Shown one piece after another: positions 52,919 to 61,567 of a stretch of DNA of 64,000 nt. The notes below the pieces were generated by a model. That model saw only the letters and a program-made list of their open reading frames with translations. It had not been told where the DNA came from and ran no database searches. Location: contig NZ_VUJW01000008.1 of assembly GCF_008373765.1 (NCBI RefSeq), positions 1 to 64,000 of the forward strand. Reading direction: 5' to 3'. Made by a program: the position numbers and the translations under genes. The first letter of the stretch is position 1. The number at the start of each line of letters is the position of its first letter. The stretch is from Nocardioides antri (lineage in GTDB: Bacteria; Actinomycetota; Actinomycetes; Propionibacteriales; Nocardioidaceae).

Positions 52919-54945
52919 CAGGACACCAGCTCCTCGTCGTTCTGCTCGTCGCTCGGGTCGTGGTCGGCGGGCCGATAGAGCCCTGCCTGGATGATGACAC
53001 TGAGGACCAGGAGGTCGTAGCCCACCCACAGCGTGTTGACCCCGACGCCGATCACGGTCAGGTTGTTGCCGGTCAGCAGCTGCACGACTCCGGCCACCAC
53101 CGCGACGACGAGCAGCACCATGACCAGCAGCTGCGGCCAGATCAGCCGGAACGGGAACCGGTGGGGGCCACCCTCCCGGACCTTCGGGGTGACCATGAAG
53201 CCGAGCTCGCGGCCGAACCACACGTTCGCGGCGGCCGTCGTGCACGCCTTGATCCAGAGCGGGAAGAGGGCCAGGGAGTACTGGTGGCCGCGCCACGTCT
53301 TCACGCCGTAGCCGACGATGAGGAACTCCAGCTGGTTGAGCAGGAAGTACGGCGTGAACAGTGCCAGGAACGTCAGCCCGTAGGCGTGGACCGGCAGCAC
53401 GCCGAAGACCAGGTAGAAGACCGGTGCGAGGAGGAACGCCAGCGCCGCGAAGCCCGACAGGTAGCTCCACATCGTCGCGAAGTACATCAGCCGCTGACCG
53501 GCGGTGAGGCCCTTCTTGGTCAGCGGGTTGTCCTTGAGGAGCACCTGCAGGGTGCCCTGCGCCCACCGGAGTCGCTGCTTGAGCATCGTGCCGAGGTCCT
53601 CGGGCGCGAGCCCGGTCGCCAGCACCTCGTGGTGGTAGGCCGACTTCCAGCCGGCCGCGTGGAGCTGCATGCAGGTGGCCATGTCCTCGGTGACCGAGAC
53701 CGTCGCGACCGGCATCACCGGTTGCGCCTCGTCGGCGCGGGTGACGTCGACGGCTCGCATGATCCGGCTGACCTCCTCGAGCGCTGACAGCGGCGACAGG
53801 TCACGCGTGGTCAGCTCCTCGAGCACGTCGTCGCGCACCACCGGGATACCACTCCCCGGGTCGAGGCTGATCCCGACGTCGTGGTCGAGGCCCAGCTCGG
53901 CCAGGTCGGCGCGGATCGCGGCGAGGTCGCGGTCGACGAGGGACCGGCTGGCCTCCCGCACGGTCTGCTGGAAGCGATAGGTGACGTCGGCGTACGGCGC
54001 TCCGGCGTCGAGGTCGGCGCGGGCCTTGCGCACCCCCTCGTGCACCTTGCGCACCGCGGTCGCGGTGTCGGCGTCCTCCTTGCGGGCCCGGCGCGCCGCC
54101 CGGGCGAGGATCCGGCCCGACGCGTCGAGCGCGGAGCGGACCGCCGACTCGACCGCGGAGACGTAGCCCGTGATGCCGAGCCGCATCAGCGCCTCGCGGC
54201 GGATCACCGCGTTCGACCCGCAGAAGAACGCCGCGTTCCAGCCGTCCTTGCCCTGCTGGATCGGACCGTAGAACAGCGGCGCCTGGCTGCCGAGCGGATC
54301 GGAGTCGCTGACGTTGCTGAACCACTGCGGGGTCTGCACGAGCGCCATCTCGGGGTCCTGGAACCAGCCGAGCGTGCGGTGCAGGATCTCCGGCTTCGGG
54401 ATCTGGTCGGCGTCCAGGATCAGGAGGAACTCGCCGTAGGTCTGGAGCAGCGCGTTGTTGAGGTTGCCGGCCTTCGCGTGCCGCGGCCGGTCGTCCCAGT
54501 CGTCGGAGCGGGTCAGGTAGCCGACCCCGATCGCCTCGGCGGCAGCCCGCATCTCCGGGCGGGCGCCGTCGTCGAGGATGTAGGTGGTGTGCGGCCACTC
54601 GATCGCGAGCGCGGCCCGCGCCGTGGCGGTCACCATCTCGACCGGCTCGTTGTAGGTGGTGATCAGGACGTCGACAGTGGCGTCGGGCGACGGGGGAGGG
54701 GCGGCACCGCGGCGCTTGACCCTCCAGATCGTGATGCCGAACAGGTAGCCGTCGAGGAGCGCGTAGGTCTCGGCGAGCACCAACGGGACCGCGATCCACC
54801 AGTGCTCCCAGTTGACCGACCATCCCCACCGCCACGTGAGGTACACGGTGCCGGCGAGCAGGCTCAGCACCGTTACGACGCGCAGCAGGAGGAGCCGGCG
54901 CGGCGACGTGTCGGTCTGCGCCTCGTCCTGGGCGTGCGACGGCAT
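52918..54945 (-). CDS. Cellulose-synthase-like family 2 glycosyltransferase with large insertion
   Basis: 675 residues. Two N-terminal helices (about 18-36, 48-74), a GT2 domain with LITTYNEP (94-101), DDG (125-127), LILDADQIPK (175-184), TED (419-421) and QRLRWAQG (457-464), then about five helices. These are the D-D-D-QxxRW marks of processive synthases of the BcsA type. Between the GSNAVIRREAL strand (243-253) and TED there is an insertion of about 160 residues (255-415), charged and helical, which BcsA-like enzymes lack. There is no C-terminal PilZ (c-di-GMP) domain. It probably makes and exports an extracellular polysaccharide; control by the neighbouring partner-switch genes is inferred. 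Confidence 0.87.
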   Translation of the reverse strand: MPSHAQDEAQTDTSPRRLLLLRVVTVLSLLAGTVYLTWRWGWSVNWEHWWIAVPLVLAETYALLDGYLFGITIWRVKRRGAAPPPSPDATVDVLITTYNEPVEMVTATARAALAIEWPHTTYILDDGARPEMRAAAEAIGVGYLTRSDDWDDRPRHAKAGNLNNALLQTYGEFLLILDADQIPKPEILHRTLGWFQDPEMALVQTPQWFSNVSDSDPLGSQAPLFYGPIQQGKDGWNAAFFCGSNAVIRREALMRLGITGYVSAVESAVRSALDASGRILARAARRARKEDADTATAVRKVHEGVRKARADLDAGAPYADVTYRFQQTVREASRSLVDRDLAAIRADLAELGLDHDVGISLDPGSGIPVVRDDVLEELTTRDLSPLSALEEVSRIMRAVDVTRADEAQPVMPVATVSVTEDMATCMQLHAAGWKSAYHHEVLATGLAPEDLGTMLKQRLRWAQGTLQVLLKDNPLTKKGLTAGQRLMYFATMWSYLSGFAALAFLLAPVFYLVFGVLPVHAYGLTFLALFTPYFLLNQLEFLIVGYGVKTWRGHQYSLALFPLWIKACTTAAANVWFGRELGFMVTPKVREGGPHRFPFRLIWPQLLVMVLLVVAVVAGVVQLLTGNNLTVIGVGVNTLWVGYDLLVLSVIIQAGLYRPADHDPSDEQNDEELVS

Positions 54946-55007
54946 CGCGCTTTCTCCCTCGGCTTGCTGCAGGCACAACCCTAGTCGGGCTGCCCCTCGT
55001 CGCGTCG

Positions 55008-55865
55008 TCAGCCGGCGGCCACCAGGGCGACCGCCGCCCCGCACAGGGCGAGGCCGGCGGCCTGCCCGCGATAGATCCGCTCGTGGAGGACCACCGCGGC
55101 GAGGAGGATCGTGAACGCCGGATAGAGCGAGGTCAGGACGGCAGCGACCGTGAGCAGGTCGGTCTGGCTGGCCAGCAGGAACAACAGCACCGCGCCGGTC
55201 GCGATCACCCCCGCGACGGCGCCCCACCACTCCGACCTGGCCGTCGGGACCCAGGACGCGCCGAGCGCGGTCGCGAGGACGCCGATCGACAGCAGCGCTG
55301 TCGCCTGACCGGTCGCGAGGGGCCAGAACCCGGCGCCGTCGGGCACCTGCCCGAGTGCGACGAAGAGCACACCGAACCCGAGCCCGGCCAGTGCCCCGTC
55401 CACGAGACCGCTGGCGGCCGGGGCGTCCCGCTCGGGCGGCGCGGCCGGGTCGAGGGTCGCCTCGGGCCCCCGGGCGACGAACCAGATCCCCGGCAGGGCG
55501 AGCACGATGCCGATCGCGACGAGAGAGGACGGGCGCTCACCGGTGGCCACCGCGACCACCACGGGCACGACGGCGGCGCCGACCGCCGAGACGGGGGCAA
55601 CCACGCCCATCCGGCCGGTGGCGAAGCCGCGGTAGAGGAACGCGCTCCCGGTGCCGCTCCCGAGCCCGGAGGCCGCGCCCCAGAGAAGGTCGGCGCGGGT
55701 CGGCTCGCCCGGCACGACCAGGGCGAGGACGGCGGCGCCGACCAGCCCGCCGACCCCGGCGAGCAGCGCGACCGGCCACGGCGTCGTACGGCGGGACACC
55801 AGGCCGCCGATGAAGTCGGACAACCCGTAGGCGATCGCCGCGCCCAGGGCCAGGACCACGCCCAT
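55008..55865 (-). CDS. EamA-type drug/metabolite transporter
   Basis: 285 residues with ten hydrophobic segments in two EamA repeats (first repeat VVLALGAAIAYGLSDFIGGL; second VDGALAGLGFGVLFVALGQV), ending LYPAFTILLAAVVLHERIY, the typical EamA end. It probably exports or exchanges a small metabolite; the substrate is not predictable. The ATG at 55865 starts 26 bases after a strong hairpin that ends the DUF7455 gene, so it probably has its own promoter or relies on read-through. Confidence 0.88.
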   Translation of the reverse strand: MGVVLALGAAIAYGLSDFIGGLVSRRTTPWPVALLAGVGGLVGAAVLALVVPGEPTRADLLWGAASGLGSGTGSAFLYRGFATGRMGVVAPVSAVGAAVVPVVVAVATGERPSSLVAIGIVLALPGIWFVARGPEATLDPAAPPERDAPAASGLVDGALAGLGFGVLFVALGQVPDGAGFWPLATGQATALLSIGVLATALGASWVPTARSEWWGAVAGVIATGAVLLFLLASQTDLLTVAAVLTSLYPAFTILLAAVVLHERIYRGQAAGLALCGAAVALVAAG

Positions 55866-55891
55866 CAGGCGTGTCCTGAGACGGGAAAGGC

Positions 55892-55921
55892 GGAGGCCCC
55901 GGACACCTGTCCGGGGCCTCC
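55892..55921 (-). terminator. Strong hairpin, probable terminator of the DUF7455 gene
   Basis: GGAGGCCCCGGACA pairs perfectly with TGTCCGGGGCCTCC (14 bp) around a 2-base centre; on the minus strand it is followed by GCCTTTCC. It lies 20 bases after the DUF7455 stop. The T-run is short, but this is the strongest hairpin between genes in the window. Confidence 0.7.
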
Positions 55922-55941
55922 GATGAGGATCGGGGGACCGC

Positions 55942-56172
55942 TCAGAGCTCGTCCTCCGGCGCCGGCGCCGGCGTGCTGCTGAGCTTGTGGGTCTCGTCGT
56001 GGACCGTGACAGCGACCTGCTTGAGCTTGTCACCGTGCTCACGAGCGTGGTGAGCGCAGAACAGGAGCTCGCCGCCGGACGCAAGCTCGACGCGGAGGTA
56101 CGCCTGGGCGCCGCAGCGGTCGCAACGGTCTTCTGCGGTCAGACGTGCGCTGGGGGCAACAGCAGTTGTCAT
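55942..56172 (-). CDS. DUF7455-family small zinc-binding protein
   Basis: 76 residues. A central CxxC (DRCDRCGAQAY) and a second Cys with His residues (LLFCAHHAREH) should bind one zinc ion. The C-terminal tail is acidic (APAPEDEL). This is a conserved actinobacterial family usually next to the second gyrB/parE gene, as here; function unknown, possibly nucleic-acid binding. The ATG at 56172 has an AGAGG site upstream (GAGGAAAAGAGGCACAAC) and is preferred to the ATG at 56226. Confidence 0.85.
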   Translation of the reverse strand: MTTAVAPSARLTAEDRCDRCGAQAYLRVELASGGELLFCAHHAREHGDKLKQVAVTVHDETHKLSSTPAPAPEDEL

Positions 56173-56388
56173 GTTGTGCCTCTTTTCCTCGGTCGGTGCC
56201 GGGATCAACGTAGCGAGGACTCCCAAGATTCCCGCTGCTGCCGTGTGTTCCCGGGCACTTCCATCCTTTCACGGCAGTCTTGACGCCGATCGGGATATTC
56301 ACGCCCCGAAACACCCTTGTTATCTAAGGCTCCTGCTGCTCCACATCGTGACCCTGCGCAAGCCCGTGTGCCTGCATCGAACCTCGGC

Positions 56389-58506
56389 GTGTCGCAGGTA
56401 GATTCGTACCCAGATCGCCGCTGTTTCAACCAGGAGCCCGCCATCACCGACAAGACGTACAACGCCGCCCACCTGCTCGTCCTCGAGGGGCTCGAGGCAG
56501 TCCGGAAGCGGCCGGGCATGTACATCGGCTCCACCGACACCCGGGGCCTCATGCACTGCCTGTGGGAGATCATCGACAACGGCGTCGACGAGGCGCTCGG
56601 AGGCCACGCGCGCCGGGTCGAGGTCACGCTCCACCCCGACGACTCGGTGGAGGTGTACGACGACGGCCGCGGCATCCCGACCGACAAGGAGCCCAAGACC
56701 GGCCTGCCGGGCGTGGAGGTCGTGGCCACCAAGCTGCACGCCGGCGGCAAGTTCGGTGGCGGCTCCTACAACGCGTCCGGCGGCCTCCACGGCGTCGGAC
56801 TGTCGGTGGTCAACGCGCTGTCGTCCCGGATGGACATCGACGTCGACCGGGCCCCGTCCCAGCAGGGCCTGTCGTTCCGGCGGGGCATCCCCGGCGTGTT
56901 CGACGGCGAGGGTCCGAAGGCGGCGTTCGAGGCGCGGTCGGGCCTCACCCGCAAGGGCAAGCGGGTCGGCAAGGACAAGACCGGCACCCGGATCCGGTTC
57001 TGGCCGGACCGCCAGATCTTCACCAAGGACGCCCGGTTCGAGCTCGACGGGCTGGTCGGCCGGGCCCGGCAGACGGCCTACATCGTGCCCGGGCTCGAGC
57101 TCGTGGTGCGCGATCTCCGCGGCCCGGAGCTCTTCGAGGAGAAGATCCGCCACGACGGCGGCATCTCGGAGTTCGCCGAGGCCCTCAGCCACGGTGAGCC
57201 GGTCACCGACGTGCTCCGGATCACCGGCACCGACACCTTCACCGAGACCGTGCCGATGCTCGACGAGCAGGGCCACATGACGCCGCAGGACGTCGAGCGC
57301 GAGCTCACGGTCGACATCGCGGCCCGGTGGGACACCGGCTACGAGACCGAGGTCCGCTCCTTCGTCAACGTGATCGCGACCCCGAAGGGCGGCACCCACG
57401 TCGCCGGGTTCGAGGCCGCCCTGACCAAGACCTTCAACGACGCGATGCGCGCCGCGAAGGCGCTCAAGGTCAACGACGACGACGTGATCAAGGACGACAT
57501 CCTCGAGGGCCTGACCGCGATCGTCACGGTCCGGCTGGCGGAGCCCCAGTTCGAGGGCCAGACCAAGGAGATCCTCGGCACGTCCGCTGTACGGGCGTCC
57601 GTCCGGAAGGTGGTAGCGCAACAGCTCAAGGAATTCCTGACCTCCACCAAGCGCGCCGAGAAGGCCCAGGCCAAGCTGCTGATGGAGAAGGTCGCCGCCG
57701 CCGCGAAGACCCGCATCACGGCCCGCCAGCACAAGGAGACCCAGCGGCGCAAGAACGCCCTGGAGTCCTCCACGCTGCCGGCGAAGCTCAACGACTGCCG
57801 CAGCAACGACATGGACCGCACCGAGCTGTTCATCGTCGAGGGTGACTCGGCGATGGGCACGGCGAAGGCGGCGCGCAACTCGGAGTTCCAGGCGCTGCTC
57901 CCGATCCGCGGCAAGATCCTCAACGTCCAGAAGGCCTCGATCGGCGACATGCTGAAGAACTCCGAGTGCGCGTCGATCATCCAGGTCGTCGGGGCCGGCT
58001 CCGGCCGGACGTTCGACATCGACGCGGCCCGCTACGGCCGGATCATCTTCATGGCCGACGCCGACTCCGACGGCGCGCACATCCGGTGCCTGCTGGCGAC
58101 CCTGTTCTTCAAGTACATGCCCGAGCTGGTCTCGGCCGGCCGGGTCTACACCGCTGTGCCGCCCCTGCACCGGATCGAGATCTCCAACCCGCGCAAGGGG
58201 CAGGAGAAGTACATCTACACCTACTCCGACGACGAGCTGCAGCGGAAGCTCGCCGAGCTGAAGAAGAAGAACGTGCGGTGGAAGGACCCCGTCCAGCGCT
58301 ACAAGGGCCTCGGTGAGATGGACGCCAGCCAGCTGGCCGAGACCACGATGGACCCGCGCCACCGCACGCTCCGCCGGCTGACGGTCGACGACGCGGAGGG
58401 CGCGGCGAAGGTGTTCGAGCTGCTCATGGGCTCCGACGTCGCGCCGCGCAAGGAGTTCATCGTCCAGGGCGCCTACGAAGTCGACGTCGAGGCGCTCGAC
58501 GCCTGA
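56389..58506 (+). CDS. parE: DNA topoisomerase IV subunit B (ParE / GyrB2)
   Basis: About 705 residues from GTG 56389. GHKL ATPase region: EAVRKRPGMYIGSTDTRGLM, EIIDNGVDEALGGH, HAGGKFGGGSYNASGGLHGV; TOPRIM region: ELFIVEGDSAMGTAKAARN, LPIRGKILNVQKA and FMADADSDGAHIRCLL. It is the ATPase half of the type II topoisomerase whose A subunit gene ends the window. The start is unclear: homologues begin at the segment TDKTYNAAHLLVLEG, and the codon here is ATC (56443), with an ideal AGGAG site six bases before it and a TAGATT box at 56399 that would place the GTG upstream of transcription start. The GTG may therefore be wrong. Confidence 0.93.
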   Translation: MSQVDSYPDRRCFNQEPAITDKTYNAAHLLVLEGLEAVRKRPGMYIGSTDTRGLMHCLWEIIDNGVDEALGGHARRVEVTLHPDDSVEVYDDGRGIPTDKEPKTGLPGVEVVATKLHAGGKFGGGSYNASGGLHGVGLSVVNALSSRMDIDVDRAPSQQGLSFRRGIPGVFDGEGPKAAFEARSGLTRKGKRVGKDKTGTRIRFWPDRQIFTKDARFELDGLVGRARQTAYIVPGLELVVRDLRGPELFEEKIRHDGGISEFAEALSHGEPVTDVLRITGTDTFTETVPMLDEQGHMTPQDVERELTVDIAARWDTGYETEVRSFVNVIATPKGGTHVAGFEAALTKTFNDAMRAAKALKVNDDDVIKDDILEGLTAIVTVRLAEPQFEGQTKEILGTSAVRASVRKVVAQQLKEFLTSTKRAEKAQAKLLMEKVAAAAKTRITARQHKETQRRKNALESSTLPAKLNDCRSNDMDRTELFIVEGDSAMGTAKAARNSEFQALLPIRGKILNVQKASIGDMLKNSECASIIQVVGAGSGRTFDIDAARYGRIIFMADADSDGAHIRCLLATLFFKYMPELVSAGRVYTAVPPLHRIEISNPRKGQEKYIYTYSDDELQRKLAELKKKNVRWKDPVQRYKGLGEMDASQLAETTMDPRHRTLRRLTVDDAEGAAKVFELLMGSDVAPRKEFIVQGAYEVDVEALDA
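56399..56404 (+). promoter_or_regulatory. Possible -10 element for parE
   Basis: TAGATT matches the SigA -10 consensus TAnnnT. A start of transcription near 56411 would leave a short leader with AGGAG at 56432-56436, before the ATC codon at 56443. No clear -35 is seen. Confidence 0.4.
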
Positions 58507-58519
58507 TCGGAGGCGCGGG

Positions 58520-59011
58520 TCAGACCTTCTGGGTCAGCAGGCCGGTGTCGACGTCGTAGAGGAAGCCGCCGACCTCGACGGTGTCGGGGATGAGCGGATG
58601 CGAGCGGACCTTCTGCACGTCCTCGGCCAGGGCGCGAGCCTGGTCCTCGACGACGTGGAAGGCCTGCCAGGAGGCGTCCTGACCGGCCGACTCGGCCACC
58701 CGGGCCCGCAGCTCGCCCTCGGTGTTGGTCGCCACCGCGCACCGGGTGTGCGGCACCACGATGATCCGGTCGACCTTCAGCAGGTGCACTCCGAGCACGA
58801 GCGCCTCGAGCGCCGCATCGGTGACCCGCGCGCCCGGGTTGCGGAAGATCTTGGCGTCGCCCGCTTTCAGGCCCACCATCCGGAGGGGGTCGATCCGCGA
58901 GTCCATGCAGGTCACGATCGCGAGGCCCGCGTGGGCCACGCCATCGAAGCCGCCGAGGTCGAAGTCGACCGCGAACTCACGGTTGGCTGCCAGGAGGTCG
59001 TCGAATCCCAT
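58520..59011 (-). CDS. Beta-class carbonic anhydrase
   Basis: 163 residues. Zinc ligands and the Asp-Arg pair are in AIVTCMDSRIDP (Cys35, Asp37, Arg39), with VVPHTRC (His88, Cys91) as the rest of the site. This is the small beta-class type common in actinobacteria (for example Rv1284-like). It interconverts CO2 and bicarbonate. It is convergent with parE (13 bases between the stops) and upstream of it is the end of the MFS transporter, with a nine-base gap. Confidence 0.92.
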   Translation of the reverse strand: MGFDDLLAANREFAVDFDLGGFDGVAHAGLAIVTCMDSRIDPLRMVGLKAGDAKIFRNPGARVTDAALEALVLGVHLLKVDRIIVVPHTRCAVATNTEGELRARVAESAGQDASWQAFHVVEDQARALAEDVQKVRSHPLIPDTVEVGGFLYDVDTGLLTQKV

Positions 59012-59020
59012 GGCGGGATT

Positions 59021-60778
59021 TTATCCGCCCGTGCGGAGGACCTCGGCAGTGTCCAGACCTCGGGTGGGGGCGCGGCGGAACAGCACCAGTGCGAGCACGG
59101 CGGCGAGCAGTGACGCGGCGGCGGCACCGGTGAAGACCGACTGCTCCTGCACGATGGCGAGGTCGACCAGGCCGAGGTCGGGGTGCTTCTCGTGCTCGAC
59201 GTGGAGGCGGTGGAGGCCCCAGGTCGTGAGCACGGAGATGCCGACGAGCATCCCGACCATCCGTGCGACCACGACCAGCGCGCTCGCGAGCCCGTGGGTG
59301 TCGTGGCTCGTCGTGGAGAGGATCGCGGCGTTGACCGGCGCCAGTGCCAGCCCGAAGCCGAGACCACCCACGACGAGGGGGACGTTCGAGGCGAACCCGT
59401 CGAGGCTGGTCGCGCCCCACTGCGCCATCCACAGGAAGCTGCCGGCGGCCAGCAGCATCCCCACCGCCGTAATCACGCCGGCCGGGAGGCGGCGGATCAG
59501 GTAGCCGCCGACGACGGCGCCCACGGGCAGGGCCGCGAGGAACCGCAGCAGGACCAGGGCCGCCCCGAGCTGGGAGTCGCGATGGGTGGTCGTCCGGGCG
59601 AACAGCGGGATGTCGACGAGGGCTGCGATCAGCGCCCAGCCGACCAGGAAGCTGACCACGAGCGACCCCCACGCGGGGGCCGCCGCCAGCGCGGACCGGG
59701 GGATGATCGGGGCGTCGGCCCGGAGGAGGTGGACGACGAACGCCGCCCCGGCGAGCACGGACCCGGCGAGGAACCACCCGCCCTTCGGGTTGAACACCGC
59801 GACCTCGGGGTCGGCGCTCGCGAACGCCAGCACGATGCCCCCGAGGCTGACCGCGAGAAGGGTCGCGCCGACCAGGTCGGCCTCGACGGCGGAGCGGAAC
59901 CAGCCGCGGAGGTCGACGAGCGGGCGGCGGGCGAGCAGGCAACGGAGCAGCAGCGCCACGAACGCCCCGATCGTGATGAGCCCGATCGGCGTCACCCAGG
60001 CGTTGCCGCCGTCGACGTACGGGATGAAGAGCTGGCCCCAGGTGAGGTCGCGCTTGAGGTCGGCCGGCTGGAGGAAGACGACCAGCGCGGCACCGACGAG
60101 CACGACAGCCAGGGCGCCCCCGAGCAGGTCGGGCCGGCCGGGGCGTCCGGGTCGTTCTGGATGCGGCGCGTCTCCCGCCGGGGCCCGCCACAGGGTTCGT
60201 ACGGCGACGAACAGCAGCACGCCGACGGCGAGGTTGATCGCGAAGATCCCGCGCCACGAGGTGAACGAGAGCACCACGGCGCCGAACAGCGGCCCGAGCA
60301 CGCTCCCGATCTCCTGCACGCCCGAGACCAGCCCGAGCGGCAGGCCACGGCGCTCGACGGGGTACATCGCGGCGACGAGCGCCATCGTCGCCGGTACGAG
60401 CCCGCCGCCGCCCGCGCCCTGGAGGAAGCGGCCGACCACCATCGTCACCAGGTCGGGGGCGACGGCCGTCGCGAGCGATCCCACCGCGAAGACACCGAGC
60501 GAGGCGGCGAGCACCGGCACCTGCCCCCGCAGGTCGGCGATCCGGCCGATGAGGGGCAGCATCGCGACGTACCCGAGCAGGAAGCCCGACACGATCGGCG
60601 CGGCGCGCTGGAGCTCGTCGACCGGGATGCCGACCGTCGCCATCATCTCGGGCAGGGCGAGCACCACGACGTAGGTGTCGATCGCCGCGAAGGCGACCGC
60701 TGCGGCGCAGAAGGCCAGGAGCAGCCGGGACCGTGCGTCGGGCGCGGCGTCGGCGTGTCCCTCCACCGGTGCGCTCAT
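59021..60778 (-). CDS. MFS transporter, 14-helix DHA2 type (P55-like)
   Basis: 585 residues, about fourteen membrane helices; the conserved loop motif A is in LIGRIADLRGQ, and ALPEMMATVGIPVDELQ is the usual start of helix 1-2 in this group. It overlaps the stop of an LprG-like lipoprotein gene (ATGA). In M. tuberculosis the same pair, lprG-Rv1410c (P55), moves triacylglycerol and lipoglycans out to the cell envelope and gives drug tolerance. By analogy this protein exports lipids with its lipoprotein partner; this is inferred from synteny and domain type. Confidence 0.85.
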   Translation of the reverse strand: MSAPVEGHADAAPDARSRLLLAFCAAAVAFAAIDTYVVVLALPEMMATVGIPVDELQRAAPIVSGFLLGYVAMLPLIGRIADLRGQVPVLAASLGVFAVGSLATAVAPDLVTMVVGRFLQGAGGGGLVPATMALVAAMYPVERRGLPLGLVSGVQEIGSVLGPLFGAVVLSFTSWRGIFAINLAVGVLLFVAVRTLWRAPAGDAPHPERPGRPGRPDLLGGALAVVLVGAALVVFLQPADLKRDLTWGQLFIPYVDGGNAWVTPIGLITIGAFVALLLRCLLARRPLVDLRGWFRSAVEADLVGATLLAVSLGGIVLAFASADPEVAVFNPKGGWFLAGSVLAGAAFVVHLLRADAPIIPRSALAAAPAWGSLVVSFLVGWALIAALVDIPLFARTTTHRDSQLGAALVLLRFLAALPVGAVVGGYLIRRLPAGVITAVGMLLAAGSFLWMAQWGATSLDGFASNVPLVVGGLGFGLALAPVNAAILSTTSHDTHGLASALVVVARMVGMLVGISVLTTWGLHRLHVEHEKHPDLGLVDLAIVQEQSVFTGAAAASLLAAVLALVLFRRAPTRGLDTAEVLRTGG

Positions 60779-61563
60779 TCCGGGGCCGAGATCTCCTGCT
60801 CGACGTCGTACTCCTCGACGGCGATGACGTAGGTGATCGCGGCCATGCCCGGGAAGAACTCTCCGGTGATCTCGGCCTCGGTGAGGAAGCCGTCGGCGTC
60901 GACGCGGTACTTCGCGTCGAACTCGTCGCCCTCGGCGCAGGGGAGGATGTTGCGCACCGTGTCACCGGGGACGGTGCCGGTGAACGGGGTCAGTGTCTCC
61001 TCGTTGTCGTCTCCGCCGAGCTCGCTCTCGCCCTCCTCCAGGCCCTCGGTCGCGGTGAGGACGGGGGAGACCCCGGTGTCGGGGTCGAGCAGGGCCGCGG
61101 GGTCGGGGGCGCAGAAGTCGCCCGGTTCGTAGATCTGCCAGCCGAGGACGGGCACCTCGACGTAGAGGTTGCCGCCCACCGAGACCACGGCGATGTCGCT
61201 CGCCTCGGCACCCATCACGCGCCCCGCGACGTCGCCCTCGAACGCCGGCGGGTCGGCGATCAGGGTGCCCTCGGCGCTGGCCAGGTAGTCGCCTTCGTCC
61301 GGCTCGTCGTCGGTGCTCAGCCTGATGGTGACCCCGCTGGTCGCATCGAGCTTCTCCTTCGCGCCGGCCATCACCTCCTCAGGGGTGACCTCGCCGTCAC
61401 CGTCGTCGTCGAGCTCGGTGTTCTCGGTGACGGGGTCGTCGCCGCCGGAGCAGCCGGCGAGGGACGTGATCGCGAGGCCGCCCATGAGGGCGCCTGCAGC
61501 CATCCGGCGAAGAAGGGAGGCGGTCGCCGAGGAGGCGAGGGACGAGCCGTCTCGAAGGGTCAT
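60775..61563 (-). CDS. LprG/LppX-family lipoprotein with an EF-hand-like loop
   Basis: 262 residues. Signal peptide with lipobox SLAGC, Cys38 the lipid-modified residue; then an acidic segment and a domain of the LprA/LprG/LppX type (GVTIRLSTDDEPDEGDYL, EGTLIADPPAFEGDVAGRV, YVEVPVLGWQIYEPGDF, VDADGFLTEAEITGEFF), which binds acyl lipids in a hydrophobic pocket. Just after the lipobox, residues 52-63 (DDDGDGEVTPEE) match the Ca2+ binding EF-hand loop DxDxDGxVxxxE exactly. It is in one operon with the MFS exporter downstream. Confidence 0.87.
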   Translation of the reverse strand: MTLRDGSSLASSATASLLRRMAAGALMGGLAITSLAGCSGGDDPVTENTELDDDGDGEVTPEEVMAGAKEKLDATSGVTIRLSTDDEPDEGDYLASAEGTLIADPPAFEGDVAGRVMGAEASDIAVVSVGGNLYVEVPVLGWQIYEPGDFCAPDPAALLDPDTGVSPVLTATEGLEEGESELGGDDNEETLTPFTGTVPGDTVRNILPCAEGDEFDAKYRVDADGFLTEAEITGEFFPGMAAITYVIAVEEYDVEQEISAPE

Positions 61564-61567
61564 GGCG

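Noticed and set aside
56320-58362. 680-codon open frame on the minus strand opposite parE
   Set aside because: Same third-position GC effect. It starts and ends inside the well-supported parE gene and shows no domain.
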